Assembly (NCBI GenBank): GCA_030754235.1
Contig: JASMAS010000016.1
Span: 1-41,298 of the forward strand
DNA from: Litorilituus sp.
Lineage (GTDB): Bacteria > Pseudomonadota > Gammaproteobacteria > Enterobacterales > Alteromonadaceae
DNA length: 41,298 nucleotides
Reading direction: 5' to 3'
The position numbers were made by a program, and so were the translations under genes. Shown one piece after another: positions 1 through 9,721 of this stretch. Position 1 is the stretch's first letter. Each line of letters opens with the position of its first letter. The notes beneath the pieces were generated by a model. It searched no databases. It worked only from the letters and a program-made list of their open reading frames with translations, and had not been told where the DNA came from.

Positions 1-57
1 AGCGACGCAGGAGCAAAAACCAACTGTTATTTGTCCTGCTTGAGTGGCTTGTTAGCT
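1..57 (-). other. partial attC recombination site of an integron cassette
   Basis: Read on the minus strand from 57, the sequence starts with the R''-type core AGCTAAC and continues AAGCCACTCAAGCAGGAC, which resembles the left half of Vibrio-type attC repeats (TAACAA, CTCAAG and GGAC blocks). Positions 7-12 (GCAGGA) and 34-39 (TCCTGC) are complementary, as expected for a folding attC. The stop codon of the cassette gene (54-52) lies inside the core, a common cassette arrangement. The site runs off the left edge, so its R' half cannot be seen. Confidence 0.7.
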
Positions 58-297
58 GTTTTCTTGGTAGCAATCTGCACTTCTAGCACATGAAGATTTA
101 ATGCCTAATTCTTCATGATATTGCGCCATAATATAAAACATAATTAAAAATATACATGTAGCTATAACGAATTTAACCAAGTGCTTACTATAGAATGTTT
201 TACGCCAAGCTCCATCAACAAATTTAGTAAAATGTTTAAATGCAAAGATAAAAGAAACTATTGCAATAATAAAGGGAATCATTCCCAGTAAACTCAT
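52..297 (-). CDS. first integron cassette gene, small membrane protein of unknown function
   Basis: The protein has 81 residues. A hydrophobic helix covers about residues 2-20 and a second about 41-60, with a basic stretch between them (HFTKFVDGAWRKTFYSKH) and a polar tail with two cysteines (residues 70 and 76). I do not recognise the family. An AAGG ribosome binding site at 307-304 is six bases from the ATG. The gene points away from the integrase and is bounded by matching 10-base core sites (GTTAGCTGTT at 51-60 and its complement at 309-318), so it fits the first cassette of an array that continues beyond the left edge. It would be transcribed from a Pc-type promoter in the attI or intI region, which I could not place. 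Confidence 0.75.
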   Translation of the reverse strand: MSLLGMIPFIIAIVSFIFAFKHFTKFVDGAWRKTFYSKHLVKFVIATCIFLIMFYIMAQYHEELGIKSSCARSADCYQENS

Positions 298-308
298 ACT
301 CGACCTTA

Positions 309-370
309 AACAGCTAACAGCTTATTAGAAGGAATTTTTCCTTGTTTAAACAAGGGATTTTTCCTTCTTT
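309..370 (-). other. attI-like integration site region with nested palindromes
   Basis: The minus strand reads GTTAGCTGTT from 318 to 309, the exact counterpart of the core at the cassette end (51-60), so the attI/cassette junction is placed at about 318/317. Between it and the integrase lies a 16-bp perfect palindrome (CCTTGTTTAAACAAGG, 340-355), flanked by two near-identical units (329-343 and 352-366, AAGG[A/G]ATTTTTCCTT). These are enclosed by an outer inverted repeat, AGAAGGAA at 327-334 and TTCCTTCT at 361-368. Calling it attI rests on its position between integrase and first cassette; the palindromes could also be a terminator or integrase-binding repeats. Confidence 0.55.
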
Positions 371-502
371 CAAATTTTTCAAATAGTAACATACTTTATT
401 TCTCAAATGTATACAATAACTTACTTATCACCCTGTCAGGTTGCTATAAAGAAAGCGAGAATAATTCCTTTTTACTGGTGCAAAAGAGGAATACAAGCTA
501 AA

Positions 503-518
503 CTGTATAAAAAAACAG
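503..518 (+). promoter_or_regulatory. LexA (SOS) box upstream of the integron integrase
   Basis: The sequence CTGTATAAAAAAACAG has the LexA consensus form CTGT-N8-ACAG exactly, and the flanks AA and TA also fit the extended consensus. It ends 22 bases before the integrase ATG and overlaps a TATAAA that could be the -10 hexamer. Integron integrases in many bacteria are under SOS control, so this site predicts derepression of cassette shuffling on DNA damage. Confidence 0.8.
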
Positions 519-540
519 TATCACATATAAGGACGTATAG

Positions 541-1506
541 ATGAACTCACTTTTTCTGTGCCACATTAAAGAGCAAATGTGGACTAAAAGATACGCAAAA
601 CGCACTATAGAATCTTACTTGCATTGGATAAAAGCATTTATAATCTTTAACGATAAACGCCACCCTAATACATGCCATAATAAAGAAGTAGAAGCTTTTT
701 TATCCCACCTGTCAAATGTAATGAACGTTGCCCCTAAAACGCAAGCATTAGCATTAAATGCAGTATCTTTCATGTATAAATATGTATTAAAAAACGAGTT
801 AACTTTAGAGCTTAATTTTAATAAAAGTCACATACAACAAAAACTGCCTGTGGTGTTAACGCAACAAGAAATATCTGCACTATTACCGCAAATTAATGCT
901 AATTATCGATTAGCTTGTCAACTGATGTACGGTAGTGGTTTACGGTTAATGGAAGCGGTGCGTTTAAGAGTACAAGACATAGACTTTGATTACTTTACCG
1001 TCAGGGTTTGGCAAGGAAAAGGCAGTAAAAATCGCTGTGTTACGCTAGCAAAAGAGTTAATACCTTCACTAAAAAAACAAATTCAAGCGGTTGAATTACT
1101 TTTTGAATTAGATAACGACACCGATAATTATCAAGGTGTTTACCTTCCTTTTGCGCTTAGTAAAAAATACCCTAATGCACGAAAAGAGTTAGGCTGGCAT
1201 TATTTATTTCCATCCAAAAGTCTAAGTGAAGACCCTGAAGTAAATGCCCTAAGGCGCCATCATATTAATGAAACCACCATAAGAAAATCAATCAAAAATG
1301 CAGCTAAACAGGCACATATAGAAAAAAACGTCACTTGTCACACGTTGCGTCACTCTTTCGCTACCCATTTATTGCAACGAGGTGCTGATATCCGTACAGT
1401 GCAGGAGCAGCTAGGCCATAGCGACTTACGCACAACACAAATTTATACTCATGTTATAGAACATGGGGCTAACGGCGTGCGTAGCCCTTTGTCTGATTTA
1501 CTTTAA
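541..1506 (+). CDS. intI: integron integrase (tyrosine recombinase)
   Basis: The protein has 321 residues and catalyses recombination between attI and attC sites. An N-terminal SAM-like domain (about 1-95) precedes the catalytic domain. The tyrosine-recombinase residues are visible: Arg135 (GSGLRL), Lys160, His267 and Arg270 (CHTLRHSFATH), His293 (LGHSD) and Tyr302 (IYTH). The extra segment specific to IntI proteins is present at about 204-225 (FALSKKYPNARKELGWHYLF) and separates it from XerC/D. An AAGGA site (529-533) lies seven bases before the ATG, and a LexA box is just upstream. The gene is divergent from the cassette array, the usual integron geometry, and converges on the lon-family gene with a gap of only four bases. 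It appears intact. Confidence 0.93.
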   Translation: MNSLFLCHIKEQMWTKRYAKRTIESYLHWIKAFIIFNDKRHPNTCHNKEVEAFLSHLSNVMNVAPKTQALALNAVSFMYKYVLKNELTLELNFNKSHIQQKLPVVLTQQEISALLPQINANYRLACQLMYGSGLRLMEAVRLRVQDIDFDYFTVRVWQGKGSKNRCVTLAKELIPSLKKQIQAVELLFELDNDTDNYQGVYLPFALSKKYPNARKELGWHYLFPSKSLSEDPEVNALRRHHINETTIRKSIKNAAKQAHIEKNVTCHTLRHSFATHLLQRGADIRTVQEQLGHSDLRTTQIYTHVIEHGANGVRSPLSDLL

Positions 1507-1510
1507 AAAA

Positions 1511-3904
1511 TCATGCTTCTTCACCATGAAGTAAATCTGCAAATTTCTCTAACTTTTCTAACGCCAGAGCGTGTATTGATTTTCTTGGGTAACGCCCAGT
1601 GCTATTAAGGGTTCCAGCTTTATTCGACATCAATAATTCTAATGCTTGATCAATCGTTTCAACAGCATAAATTGTAAACATGCCTTGCTCTACTGCATCA
1701 ATAACATCACTATTTAACATCAAGTTAATCACATTGGTTTTAGGAATAATTACGCCCTGCTTACCCGTTAGCCCTTTGTCTTTGCATAGTTGAAAAAAAC
1801 CCTCTATTTTTTCATTAACGCCACCCACAGATTGCACTTCACCATGCTGATTAATAGAGCCCGTAATCGCCAAACTTTGATCAATAGGCAACAGAGTAAT
1901 AGCCGAAATCAAAGCACAAAGTTCTGCCATTGAGGCGCTATCTCCATCAATATGTCCATAAGATTGTTCAATGGCTATATTGGCAGAAATACTAACAGGA
2001 AAACCTTGACCATATTTATGCCCTAAATATCCCGTTAACAGCAACACTCCTTTTGAGTGAATAGACTTACCTAAATCAACCTCACGCTCAATATCTGTCA
2101 CGCCTTGGCTGCCAGCATAAACGGTCGCGGTGATCCGTGCAGGGGTACCAAAAACACTATCCCCAATTTCAAGTACCGTTAAGCCATTTACTTTACCAAC
2201 AAAATCACCTTCAGTATGAATAAGTACTTGCTGCTCTTTTATTTCATCAAGCCAGGTTTCACTTAATCGGCCAGTACGACGTTTTTTCGCAGCTAAGGCC
2301 AACTCAACATGCTCAGCGGTCAGCTTACCTTTTGCGCCTGCTTTCCCCCAGCAATAATTTGCTTCATCCAACAAATCATTTACTTGCACAATATTGGCTG
2401 ATATTTTATGTTGATGCTCAGCACGTCGCAAGGCATAGCGCACCAAGGCAAGCACCGCTTCATCATCAATATCAGGATACTTATGTTTAAAGGCTCGTTG
2501 TCTTATTAAATTGCCATAAGCTTTTAAATTATCTTCGTTTTTATCTAAATAGCGATCAAAGTCTGCTAGCACTCTAAATAGCTCGGTAAACTCCTGATCA
2601 TAATCTTGCAAGGTATAATAAATTTCTGCATCACCTAACAGAATAACTTTTACTTGCAGAGGAATTTTTTCCGGTTGTAAACTAAAAGCCCCCGGTTGGG
2701 TTATTTCTGAATACGGATTTTCTATGGTAATTTGACCCGTTTTCAAAGCTAATTTAAGTCTTGACCATACCAAAGGCTGAGTTAACAATTTATCGGCATC
2801 AAGCAGCAAATATCCGCCATTCGCTTTATGAAGCGCCCCCGGTCTAATTAACCGATAGCTGGTATAAGTGCTCCCTTGAAAACTAGCAAAATCCACATGA
2901 CCAAATAAATTTTGATAGGTTGGGTTTTGTTCATAAACCACAGGAGCACCATCATCGGTGTCTCTAGACACCAATAAGTTGGGTAAAAAGCGTTCAGCCA
3001 TAAGCTTACGCAACTCTTTATCGTTAACCGACTCTTCTTCTTCAGTAACTAAAATTTCTAATACGGCATCAACAATATGCGCTTTGACTTTCGTTAAATA
3101 TTTTAATACGCCTTTATTTGCAGCAAACTCTTGTTCAAGTTCTGTTAAGTAAGGAGCAATACCTTGTTCAGCGGTGTCATATTTTAATTTACGCATTTTA
3201 TCAGACGAGATGCGTTTCCATTGTGGTAACTCTAATAATTGTTCAGCTAGCACAATTTCAAGTTCAGCCAATAATTGATAAAACTTTGCGCGTTCTTCTT
3301 CATTAACACTAGCAAATTCTTTATCATTTAACGGTTTTCCATCTACTAAGGGCGAAAAGCCTACCTCACCATTTTCTTCGTATAAAGCCACGTTATTTTT
3401 CAAGGCTATATCTTCAACAGCCTCAATGGCTTGGTCATATTTATTATTAAATTCTCTGTCAATGGCCGATTTTTGTCGTTGATAGCCTGGGTTATCAAAA
3501 ATTTCAGGAAACAAATCTAACAACTCATCAATAAACTTATTTAAGCGTGACAACAATTGCTTACCATCACCTGGGTTGACGTACAATTTAAATGGCGCAT
3601 GGGTTTCATCAAAGTTATTGATATAGCACCACTCTGTTGGCGTAGGCTGCTCTTTGGCCAATGCAATTAACATTTGCTTTATTAACGTTTGTCTACCTGT
3701 GCCATGCTCCCCCATGGCAAACACATTAAAACCAATGGCCGACATAGAAAGGCCAAACGCTAACGCTTCTTTTGCACGTTCATGCCCAATAAAAACCTGT
3801 TTGATATGGCTAGAACATTGTGATTGGGAAAACAATTGCGCGCTAATGGTTGTGCTCAGCTGTGATGAAGAGAGTTTACAGTGTGAAACTGGCGTTGTGG
3901 TCAT
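1511..3904 (-). CDS. Lon-family ATP-dependent protease (AAA_32 / LonB-like)
   Basis: The protein has 797 residues. It joins an AAA+ ATPase region to a C-terminal Lon (S16) protease domain and presumably degrades unfolded or regulatory proteins in the cytosol. A P-loop-like GEHGTGRQT lies at about 65-73, with Arg where a classical Walker A has Lys. The protease dyad is visible as Ser656 (GDSASMAE) and Lys699 (VNEKIEGFF), 43 residues apart as in E. coli Lon. The length and architecture fit the AAA_32 branch related to E. coli YcbZ rather than canonical Lon, which begins with a long N-terminal LON domain absent here. It lies 114 bases downstream of ybeL on the same strand and may be co-transcribed with it. 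Confidence 0.85.
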   Translation of the reverse strand: MTTTPVSHCKLSSSQLSTTISAQLFSQSQCSSHIKQVFIGHERAKEALAFGLSMSAIGFNVFAMGEHGTGRQTLIKQMLIALAKEQPTPTEWCYINNFDETHAPFKLYVNPGDGKQLLSRLNKFIDELLDLFPEIFDNPGYQRQKSAIDREFNNKYDQAIEAVEDIALKNNVALYEENGEVGFSPLVDGKPLNDKEFASVNEEERAKFYQLLAELEIVLAEQLLELPQWKRISSDKMRKLKYDTAEQGIAPYLTELEQEFAANKGVLKYLTKVKAHIVDAVLEILVTEEEESVNDKELRKLMAERFLPNLLVSRDTDDGAPVVYEQNPTYQNLFGHVDFASFQGSTYTSYRLIRPGALHKANGGYLLLDADKLLTQPLVWSRLKLALKTGQITIENPYSEITQPGAFSLQPEKIPLQVKVILLGDAEIYYTLQDYDQEFTELFRVLADFDRYLDKNEDNLKAYGNLIRQRAFKHKYPDIDDEAVLALVRYALRRAEHQHKISANIVQVNDLLDEANYCWGKAGAKGKLTAEHVELALAAKKRRTGRLSETWLDEIKEQQVLIHTEGDFVGKVNGLTVLEIGDSVFGTPARITATVYAGSQGVTDIEREVDLGKSIHSKGVLLLTGYLGHKYGQGFPVSISANIAIEQSYGHIDGDSASMAELCALISAITLLPIDQSLAITGSINQHGEVQSVGGVNEKIEGFFQLCKDKGLTGKQGVIIPKTNVINLMLNSDVIDAVEQGMFTIYAVETIDQALELLMSNKAGTLNSTGRYPRKSIHALALEKLEKFADLLHGEEA

Positions 3905-4018
3905 GAAAATCCTTGAAGTTATTTACTCGAAATTTTTTAATTGAAACGCTGAAATATAAGGCATTTAAAAGCAAGTCGGTAAGTTTACTCGCTAAATTTT
4001 CATTGAACAATAGCAGCA

Positions 4019-4507
4019 TTAAGGATCAAGAGGCAAGCGGGTAAAAGTTTCTCCACCACATTGAGCACACACACCTAATTCACTGGCATGCATTAGCGTT
4101 AATGTGTGCTGGCAATGTTGACAAGCTATTTCGCCAAAGCCAATGATATCACCGCGATGATATACCCCATCATGTTTAAAATCATCAACAAGCTCAGCCC
4201 ACTCAACCTGCGACTTATCAGTCAGCTGTGCTAAGTTGGCCCATAAGGTCTCATTTAATAACCCCAAATAAATAGAGTGTTTAGCTTGTGATTGATTTTG
4301 CTGATAAAAATCATGTAAGTCATAGCTTAGGTTATCCGCAAATTGGCTAAGCTTTTCTTCAGACATCTCTTCTGCGGCTTTTGCATATAACGTCGCTTGC
4401 TTTATCAAGGCCGTAATTTTAGTTTTTTGTATTTCTTTTACTTCATTTAACCAAGCATTAAGATTTTGATAAACCACCATTAAATACTCTTTTTTTTCAA
4501 CCATCAT
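4019..4507 (-). CDS. ybeL: YbeL-like zinc-ribbon protein (DUF1451)
   Basis: The protein has 162 residues: a mostly helical, charged N-terminal two thirds and a C-terminal zinc ribbon with two CxxC knuckles (CQHC and CAQC, about residues 130-155). Its position divergent from leuS matches the E. coli neighbourhood, where ybeL also precedes leuS. The function is not known. A purine-rich AAGGAAAGG directly precedes two adjacent ATG codons (4507 and 4504). The SD spacing suits the second slightly better, so the start may be three bases shorter, and an internal ATG about ten codons in is also possible. Confidence 0.8.
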   Translation of the reverse strand: MMVEKKEYLMVVYQNLNAWLNEVKEIQKTKITALIKQATLYAKAAEEMSEEKLSQFADNLSYDLHDFYQQNQSQAKHSIYLGLLNETLWANLAQLTDKSQVEWAELVDDFKHDGVYHRGDIIGFGEIACQHCQHTLTLMHASELGVCAQCGGETFTRLPLDP

Positions 4508-4698
4508 CCTTTCCTTTTATGAGTACTTGGTATTCTTTTTAATAGTATAGACAAAATAAGCAATTAAGCTTGTTGTTAAGCACCTAGATAAGGTATTCTA
4601 TCGCGATATTTTTAATTCCTGTTTTTAGTTATTTTCAGCATAAACTGCTGAACAAAAAATTTAAAACACTCCAAATTACAGCGTTCGAGAAGCCATTA

Positions 4699-7299
4699 AT
4701 GGAAGCCATTTACAACCACCAAGCAATTGAAGCAACAGTACAAAAATTTTGGACTGACAACAACACCTTTAAAGCCATAGAAGATGACAGCAAAGAAAAA
4801 TTTTATTGCTTAGCCATGTTTCCATACCCAAGTGGGCGTTTACATATGGGCCATGTGCGTAACTACAGCTTAGGCGATGTGATTTCTCGCTACCAACGCA
4901 TGCAAGGTAAAAATGTTATGCAACCTATGGGCTGGGATGCTTTTGGCTTACCGGCTGAAAACGCGGCAATTAAAAACAAAAGTGCGCCAGGCAAATGGAC
5001 TTATCAAAATATAGATTACATGCGTAAGCAGTTAAAATCATTAGGCTTTGGATACGACTGGGACAGAGAACTAGCTACCTGCAAGCAAGACTACTATCGC
5101 TGGGAGCAGTGGTTTTTCACTAAGCTTTATGAAAAAGGTTTAGTGTATAAAAAAAACGCCACGGTGAATTGGGACCCTGTCGATCAAACCGTACTGGCTA
5201 ACGAACAAGTAATTGACGGTCGTGGCTGGCGCTCAGGTGCCATTATTGAGAAAAAAGAAATTCCACAATGGTTTATTAAAATAACCGATTACGCGCAAGA
5301 ATTACTAGACGACTTAGACCAACTAGAAGATTGGCCTGAGCAAGTAAAAACTATGCAACGTAACTGGATTGGTCGTTCACAAGGCGTTGAAATGACCTTT
5401 GAGGTTGACGGTGTAGTTGACAGTAAAAAAGAGTGCTTCAACATTTACACAACACGTCCTGATACCTTAATGGGAGTAACTTATGTAGCTCTAGCTGCAG
5501 AGCATCCTTTAAGCTTAGCCGTAGCTAAAAACAACCCTGCTCTGGCCAACTTTATTGAAGAATGTAAAGCAAACCAAACTACAGAAGCCGACATGGCAAC
5601 AATGGAGAAAAAAGGGGTTGATACTGGCCTTAAAGCCATTCACCCATTAACCGGTGAACGAGTCCCCGTTTGGGCGGCAAACTTTGTCTTAATGGATTAT
5701 GGCTCAGGGGCAGTTATGTCCGTTCCCGGTCACGATCAACGTGACTATGAATTTGCCACTAAGTATGGTTTAGCCATCACACAAGTTATTAAAGGCCAAG
5801 AAGCTGACGATATCAGTAAAGCAGCCATTACAGAAAAAGGCTTATTAATCAATTCAGGTGAGTTTGATAACTTAGACTTTGACGCTGCATTTAAAGCCAT
5901 TAGCGATAAATTAGTCAGCGAAAATAAAGGAAAAATCACCACTAATTTCCGTTTACGTGATTGGGGTGTTTCACGCCAGCGTTATTGGGGTACACCAATT
6001 CCAATGATCAATCTAGCCAATGGAGAGTCGGTTCCGGTACCTGAAAACCAGCTACCGGTTGTACTACCTGAAGATGTGTCGATGAACGGCGTCACCTCCC
6101 CCATCAAAGATGATCCACAATGGGCTAAAACAACCTTCAATGGTGAAGATGCCCTGCGTGAAACCGACACCTTTGACACCTTTATGGAGTCTTCTTGGTA
6201 TTACGCGCGTTATTGTTCTCCCAATGACAACACGCAAATGCTTGACCCAAGCAAAGCCAATTACTGGTTGCCCGTTGATCAATACATTGGTGGTATTGAA
6301 CATGCAATTTTGCATTTACTTTATTCTCGTTTCTTCCACAAATTATTACGTGATGTCGGGTTAGTGGCAAGTGACGAACCGTTTAAAAAACTATTGTGCC
6401 AAGGTATGGTATTAGCTGATACATACTACCGTGAAGCAGAAAATGGCGCCCAAGAGTGGATTGCACCATGCGATGTTAACGTTGAGCGTAATGAAAAAGG
6501 ACAAGTAACTTCTGCCATTAGCAAAATGGACGGTGAAGCCGTTATTTCAGCCGGCATGAGCAAAATGTCAAAGTCAAAAAATAACGGCATTGACCCACAA
6601 GCCGTGATTGAAAAGTTTGGCGCTGACACAGTACGCTTATTTATTATGTTTACCTCACCGCCAGAGCAAACTTTAGAGTGGTCAGATGCTGGTGTTGAAG
6701 GCGCGCACCGCTTTGTTAAACGCGTTTATAAAATAGTGAATGATTTTGTGGCAACCAACGATGCTAAATTACCTACAATAGCCTCATTAACCTTAAGCTC
6801 AGCACAAAAAACACTACGCCGAGAACTACACAAAACCATTGCGAAAGTGACCGATGACATTGGCCGTCGTAACACCTTTAATACTGCGATTGCTGCCATC
6901 ATGGAGTTAATGAACCATTTAAGTAAAGCGCCAATGAAAACTGCTGAACAGAAAACGGTTATGCTTGAGTCACTTCGCGCTGTTGTGTTGATGCTTACTC
7001 CCATCACCCCCCATATGTGTCATTATTTATGGCAACAACTAGATGAAAACAACACCGCCGTGGAAGACGCTCAATGGCCAGTAGTAGATGATAGTGCGTT
7101 GGTTGAAGATGAAAAACTCATCATAGTGCAAGTTAACGGTAAGTTGCGTGCTAAAATCACCATAGCAGCCGATGCCAGTAAAGAAGCGGTTGAAGCCAAA
7201 GGTTTAGCCGATGATGGCGTGATTAAATTCACCACTGATAAAACTATCCGCAAAGTGATTTATGTACCGGGAAAACTGCTTAATATTGTGGCGAATTAA
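4699..7299 (+). CDS. leuS: leucyl-tRNA synthetase
   Basis: The protein has 866 residues, close to the 860 of E. coli LeuRS, and charges tRNA-Leu with leucine in the cytosol. It is a class I synthetase: the HIGH signature appears as HMGH at 49-52 and the KMSKS loop at 622-626. The region between them contains the CP1 editing domain, with the threonine-rich TTRPDT motif. It is the first gene of the leuS to dacA cluster, and only one base separates its stop from the lptE ATG, so translation is probably coupled. The 190 bases upstream are shared with divergent ybeL. Confidence 0.98.
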   Translation: MEAIYNHQAIEATVQKFWTDNNTFKAIEDDSKEKFYCLAMFPYPSGRLHMGHVRNYSLGDVISRYQRMQGKNVMQPMGWDAFGLPAENAAIKNKSAPGKWTYQNIDYMRKQLKSLGFGYDWDRELATCKQDYYRWEQWFFTKLYEKGLVYKKNATVNWDPVDQTVLANEQVIDGRGWRSGAIIEKKEIPQWFIKITDYAQELLDDLDQLEDWPEQVKTMQRNWIGRSQGVEMTFEVDGVVDSKKECFNIYTTRPDTLMGVTYVALAAEHPLSLAVAKNNPALANFIEECKANQTTEADMATMEKKGVDTGLKAIHPLTGERVPVWAANFVLMDYGSGAVMSVPGHDQRDYEFATKYGLAITQVIKGQEADDISKAAITEKGLLINSGEFDNLDFDAAFKAISDKLVSENKGKITTNFRLRDWGVSRQRYWGTPIPMINLANGESVPVPENQLPVVLPEDVSMNGVTSPIKDDPQWAKTTFNGEDALRETDTFDTFMESSWYYARYCSPNDNTQMLDPSKANYWLPVDQYIGGIEHAILHLLYSRFFHKLLRDVGLVASDEPFKKLLCQGMVLADTYYREAENGAQEWIAPCDVNVERNEKGQVTSAISKMDGEAVISAGMSKMSKSKNNGIDPQAVIEKFGADTVRLFIMFTSPPEQTLEWSDAGVEGAHRFVKRVYKIVNDFVATNDAKLPTIASLTLSSAQKTLRRELHKTIAKVTDDIGRRNTFNTAIAAIMELMNHLSKAPMKTAEQKTVMLESLRAVVLMLTPITPHMCHYLWQQLDENNTAVEDAQWPVVDDSALVEDEKLIIVQVNGKLRAKITIAADASKEAVEAKGLADDGVIKFTTDKTIRKVIYVPGKLLNIVAN

Positions 7300-7300
7300 T

Positions 7301-7825
7301 ATGGGATTATCCTATTTTAGTTCAAGTGTTCGCAAAGCGAATCAACAAACATGCTTGTTGGCGATATGCATATCAAGCATGTTGTTTAGCTGTGGTTTTC
7401 AGTTAAGAGGTGATTACTTACTTGATAAAGAGCTACAAACCTTATATGTCAGTTCAAGTGATGTACATGGTCAATTAACACGTTTGCTTAAACAGCATTT
7501 AAAGCGAAATCAGGTAAATGTTTTAACCAGTAAAACCGCTCAATCACCTGAGCTACGTATTATGTCAGACAAGCTAGATAGACGAACATTATCGGTATTT
7601 AAAAACGGGCAAGTTGCTGAATATGAACTAATATATACGGTGCATTATCAGCTGCGTTTTGTTAATGCAGAGCCGCAAAACTTTCGCTTTGAAGTTAATA
7701 GAGACTATCAAGATGATCCAAGCCAAGCACTCGCAAAATCACGCGAACTTTCATTATTATTAAGTGAAATGAGGCAATCGGCAGCAGACAAAATTTTACG
7801 CAATATGGCAAGTATTCAAGGCTAA
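7301..7825 (+). CDS. lptE: LPS-assembly lipoprotein LptE
   Basis: The protein has 174 residues and is an outer-membrane lipoprotein that plugs the LptD barrel and helps insert LPS in the outer leaflet. I chose the ATG one base after the leuS stop; a longer reading inside leuS would hide the signal peptide. A type II signal peptide ends in the lipobox LFSC with the acylated Cys at 31, followed by GFQLRG, a sequence typical of LptE. The rest is a short alpha/beta domain of family length. The position between leuS and holA is conserved with E. coli. Confidence 0.93.
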   Translation: MGLSYFSSSVRKANQQTCLLAICISSMLFSCGFQLRGDYLLDKELQTLYVSSSDVHGQLTRLLKQHLKRNQVNVLTSKTAQSPELRIMSDKLDRRTLSVFKNGQVAEYELIYTVHYQLRFVNAEPQNFRFEVNRDYQDDPSQALAKSRELSLLLSEMRQSAADKILRNMASIQG

Positions 7826-7855
7826 CTCGCTGTTTTTTTTCTAAACAAGGCTTAA

Positions 7856-8929
7856 ATGAAAATTTATCATAACCAATTACCACAAACATTAACACAATCC
7901 TTTCATTGTGTATGGTTGGTATTTGGTGATGAACCTTGGCAAAAAAATAACGCGTTAACCAGCATAAAATCGCATGCCAATCAGCAGGGCTATAGTGAAT
8001 TGATTCGCTTTAGCACCGATAATCACTTTAACTGGCAGCAACTCATGGATGAATACCTGTCCATGAGTCTATTTGCTAGCCAACGTATTATCGAAGTTGA
8101 ATTTACCACTCATAAAATTGGTGATGCGGGTAACAAAGCCTTGCTCGCCTTAAGTGAACGTTTAGCGCAAGATGCTAAAGACGCCCAGTCACCTAAAGAT
8201 GTGATTTTTATTTTTCACGGTGAAAAATTAGATGGTCCTAGTGCGAACCGAAAGTGGTTTAAAGCGTTAACAGCGTTAGGTTGTTATTTACCTTTATACG
8301 ATATTGACGCCAAAGCTTTGCCCCGTTGGTTGCAAACTCAGGTAAAAAATTTACAGCTTAATTTAGCACCAGAACTAACTAATTTACTGCTTGAATTATT
8401 TGAAGGAAATTTACCTGCGCTTGAGCAAGAGCTACAAAAATTGTCCTTGTTATTTAAGCCACAGCAACTTATTACCCTAGCAGATGCTGAAAACTTAGTG
8501 ATCAACCAAGCTAAATTTAACCCCTTTCAAATCATTGATGCCCTCTTGCTGGGCAACTGTAAAAAATGTATCACCATGCTAGATAAAATGCAGCAAGAAG
8601 GCATTGCGGCCAGCCAACTACTGTGGTTTTTTAATAAAGAAATAAATCAACTTTATCTAATGTTAACAAAACTAGCTCAAGGCCAATCACTTAATGATCT
8701 TTATAAAGAATATCGTATCTGGGATAAACGTAAACCCTTATATCAACACGCACTAACCCACATCACTTTAGCCAATACTAAACACGCAATTGCAAGGCTA
8801 GCCGATATTGACTTAATCAGTAAAACCAGTAGTGAATTTAATAGCTTTATTCTATTAGCCGATCTGTGCCTAACCCTTTATCAAGGCGAAAAAACTAGAC
8901 AATTTTCGCTAAATTATGAGTTCAGCTAA
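7856..8929 (+). CDS. holA: DNA polymerase III delta subunit
   Basis: The protein has 357 residues (E. coli HolA has 343) and is the clamp-loader subunit that opens the beta sliding clamp. The N-terminal region reads VWLVFGDEPWQKNNAL, the degenerate nucleotide-binding start characteristic of delta, and a segment near 225 (KFNPFQIIDALLLGN) matches the family's central domain. It lies 30 bases after lptE and two bases before nadD, so it is inside the operon. Nothing appears broken. Confidence 0.93.
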   Translation: MKIYHNQLPQTLTQSFHCVWLVFGDEPWQKNNALTSIKSHANQQGYSELIRFSTDNHFNWQQLMDEYLSMSLFASQRIIEVEFTTHKIGDAGNKALLALSERLAQDAKDAQSPKDVIFIFHGEKLDGPSANRKWFKALTALGCYLPLYDIDAKALPRWLQTQVKNLQLNLAPELTNLLLELFEGNLPALEQELQKLSLLFKPQQLITLADAENLVINQAKFNPFQIIDALLLGNCKKCITMLDKMQQEGIAASQLLWFFNKEINQLYLMLTKLAQGQSLNDLYKEYRIWDKRKPLYQHALTHITLANTKHAIARLADIDLISKTSSEFNSFILLADLCLTLYQGEKTRQFSLNYEFS

Positions 8930-8931
8930 AC

Positions 8932-9618
8932 GTGGAAAACATTGGTATATTAGGGGGAACTTTTGATCCCATTCACCTTGGTCACACCGAGCCAGTAAAA
9001 CAACTAATGTCTTGTTTATCACTTAATAAAGTACTCCTTATCCCAGCAAACATCCCCCCTCATAAAACAAGCCCCAATGTCACCGCCAAACAAAGAGCAG
9101 ACATGGTCAAACTGGTTTGCAACGAAGAAGAATATTTTTATTGCGATAACCGAGAGTTAGCCCGTAGCGGTCATTCTTACACCGTCGATACTTTAACTGA
9201 GCTAAAACAATGCTACCCTAAGCAAAGGCTCTTTTTTATAATGGGTTTAGATTCATTATTAACCTTTACCACGTGGCATAAATATCAACAAATTTTATCC
9301 TTATGCCATGTAGTGGTAAACACCCGACCAAACTATCAACTTAACAGTGTCAACGAAGCCACCAGGCAATTACTCAATCAGCATAAAATAACCCGTTTAG
9401 CCGAGTTAGAGCAAAAAGCTTGTGGTGGTATCCTCATTATCCCTGAAATCATAGAGCTGTTAACGCAACACAACGCCACAGCACCAATAAAACCTCTCAT
9501 CAATATCAACATCTCATCAAGCGAAATTAGGCATCGCTTAGCCAGTAAACAAAACTGTGATCAATTTCTCAATGCAAAAGTTTGCGCATTTATCAATAAA
9601 AATCGGCTTTATCGTTAA
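8932..9618 (+). CDS. nadD: nicotinate-nucleotide adenylyltransferase
   Basis: The protein has 228 residues and makes deamido-NAD from nicotinate mononucleotide and ATP in NAD synthesis. The nucleotidyltransferase signature GGTFDPIHLGH is at residues 8-18 and the ISSSEIRHRL motif is near the C-terminus. The start is GTG, two bases after the holA stop. The only nearby upstream ATG (8916) is out of frame, so GTG is the sensible choice and translation is likely coupled to holA. Confidence 0.95.
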   Translation: MENIGILGGTFDPIHLGHTEPVKQLMSCLSLNKVLLIPANIPPHKTSPNVTAKQRADMVKLVCNEEEYFYCDNRELARSGHSYTVDTLTELKQCYPKQRLFFIMGLDSLLTFTTWHKYQQILSLCHVVVNTRPNYQLNSVNEATRQLLNQHKITRLAELEQKACGGILIIPEIIELLTQHNATAPIKPLININISSSEIRHRLASKQNCDQFLNAKVCAFINKNRLYR

Positions 9619-9721
9619 CCTATAGCGCAAATGATGTTAGTATTCTCAGGTTGTGCTTAACTGAAATACTAAGCACCAAAAGTACATTCATACCACACTG
9701 TAAATATATAGGAAAATCACC

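Noticed and set aside
4561-4698. leuS promoter or leucine-responsive leader
   Set aside because: Only loose -35/-10 matches with poor spacing, and no leader peptide or T-box-like structure is visible.
7262-7300. Longer lptE reading inside leuS
   Set aside because: It adds 13 residues before a proper signal peptide, while the ATG one base after leuS fits the family.
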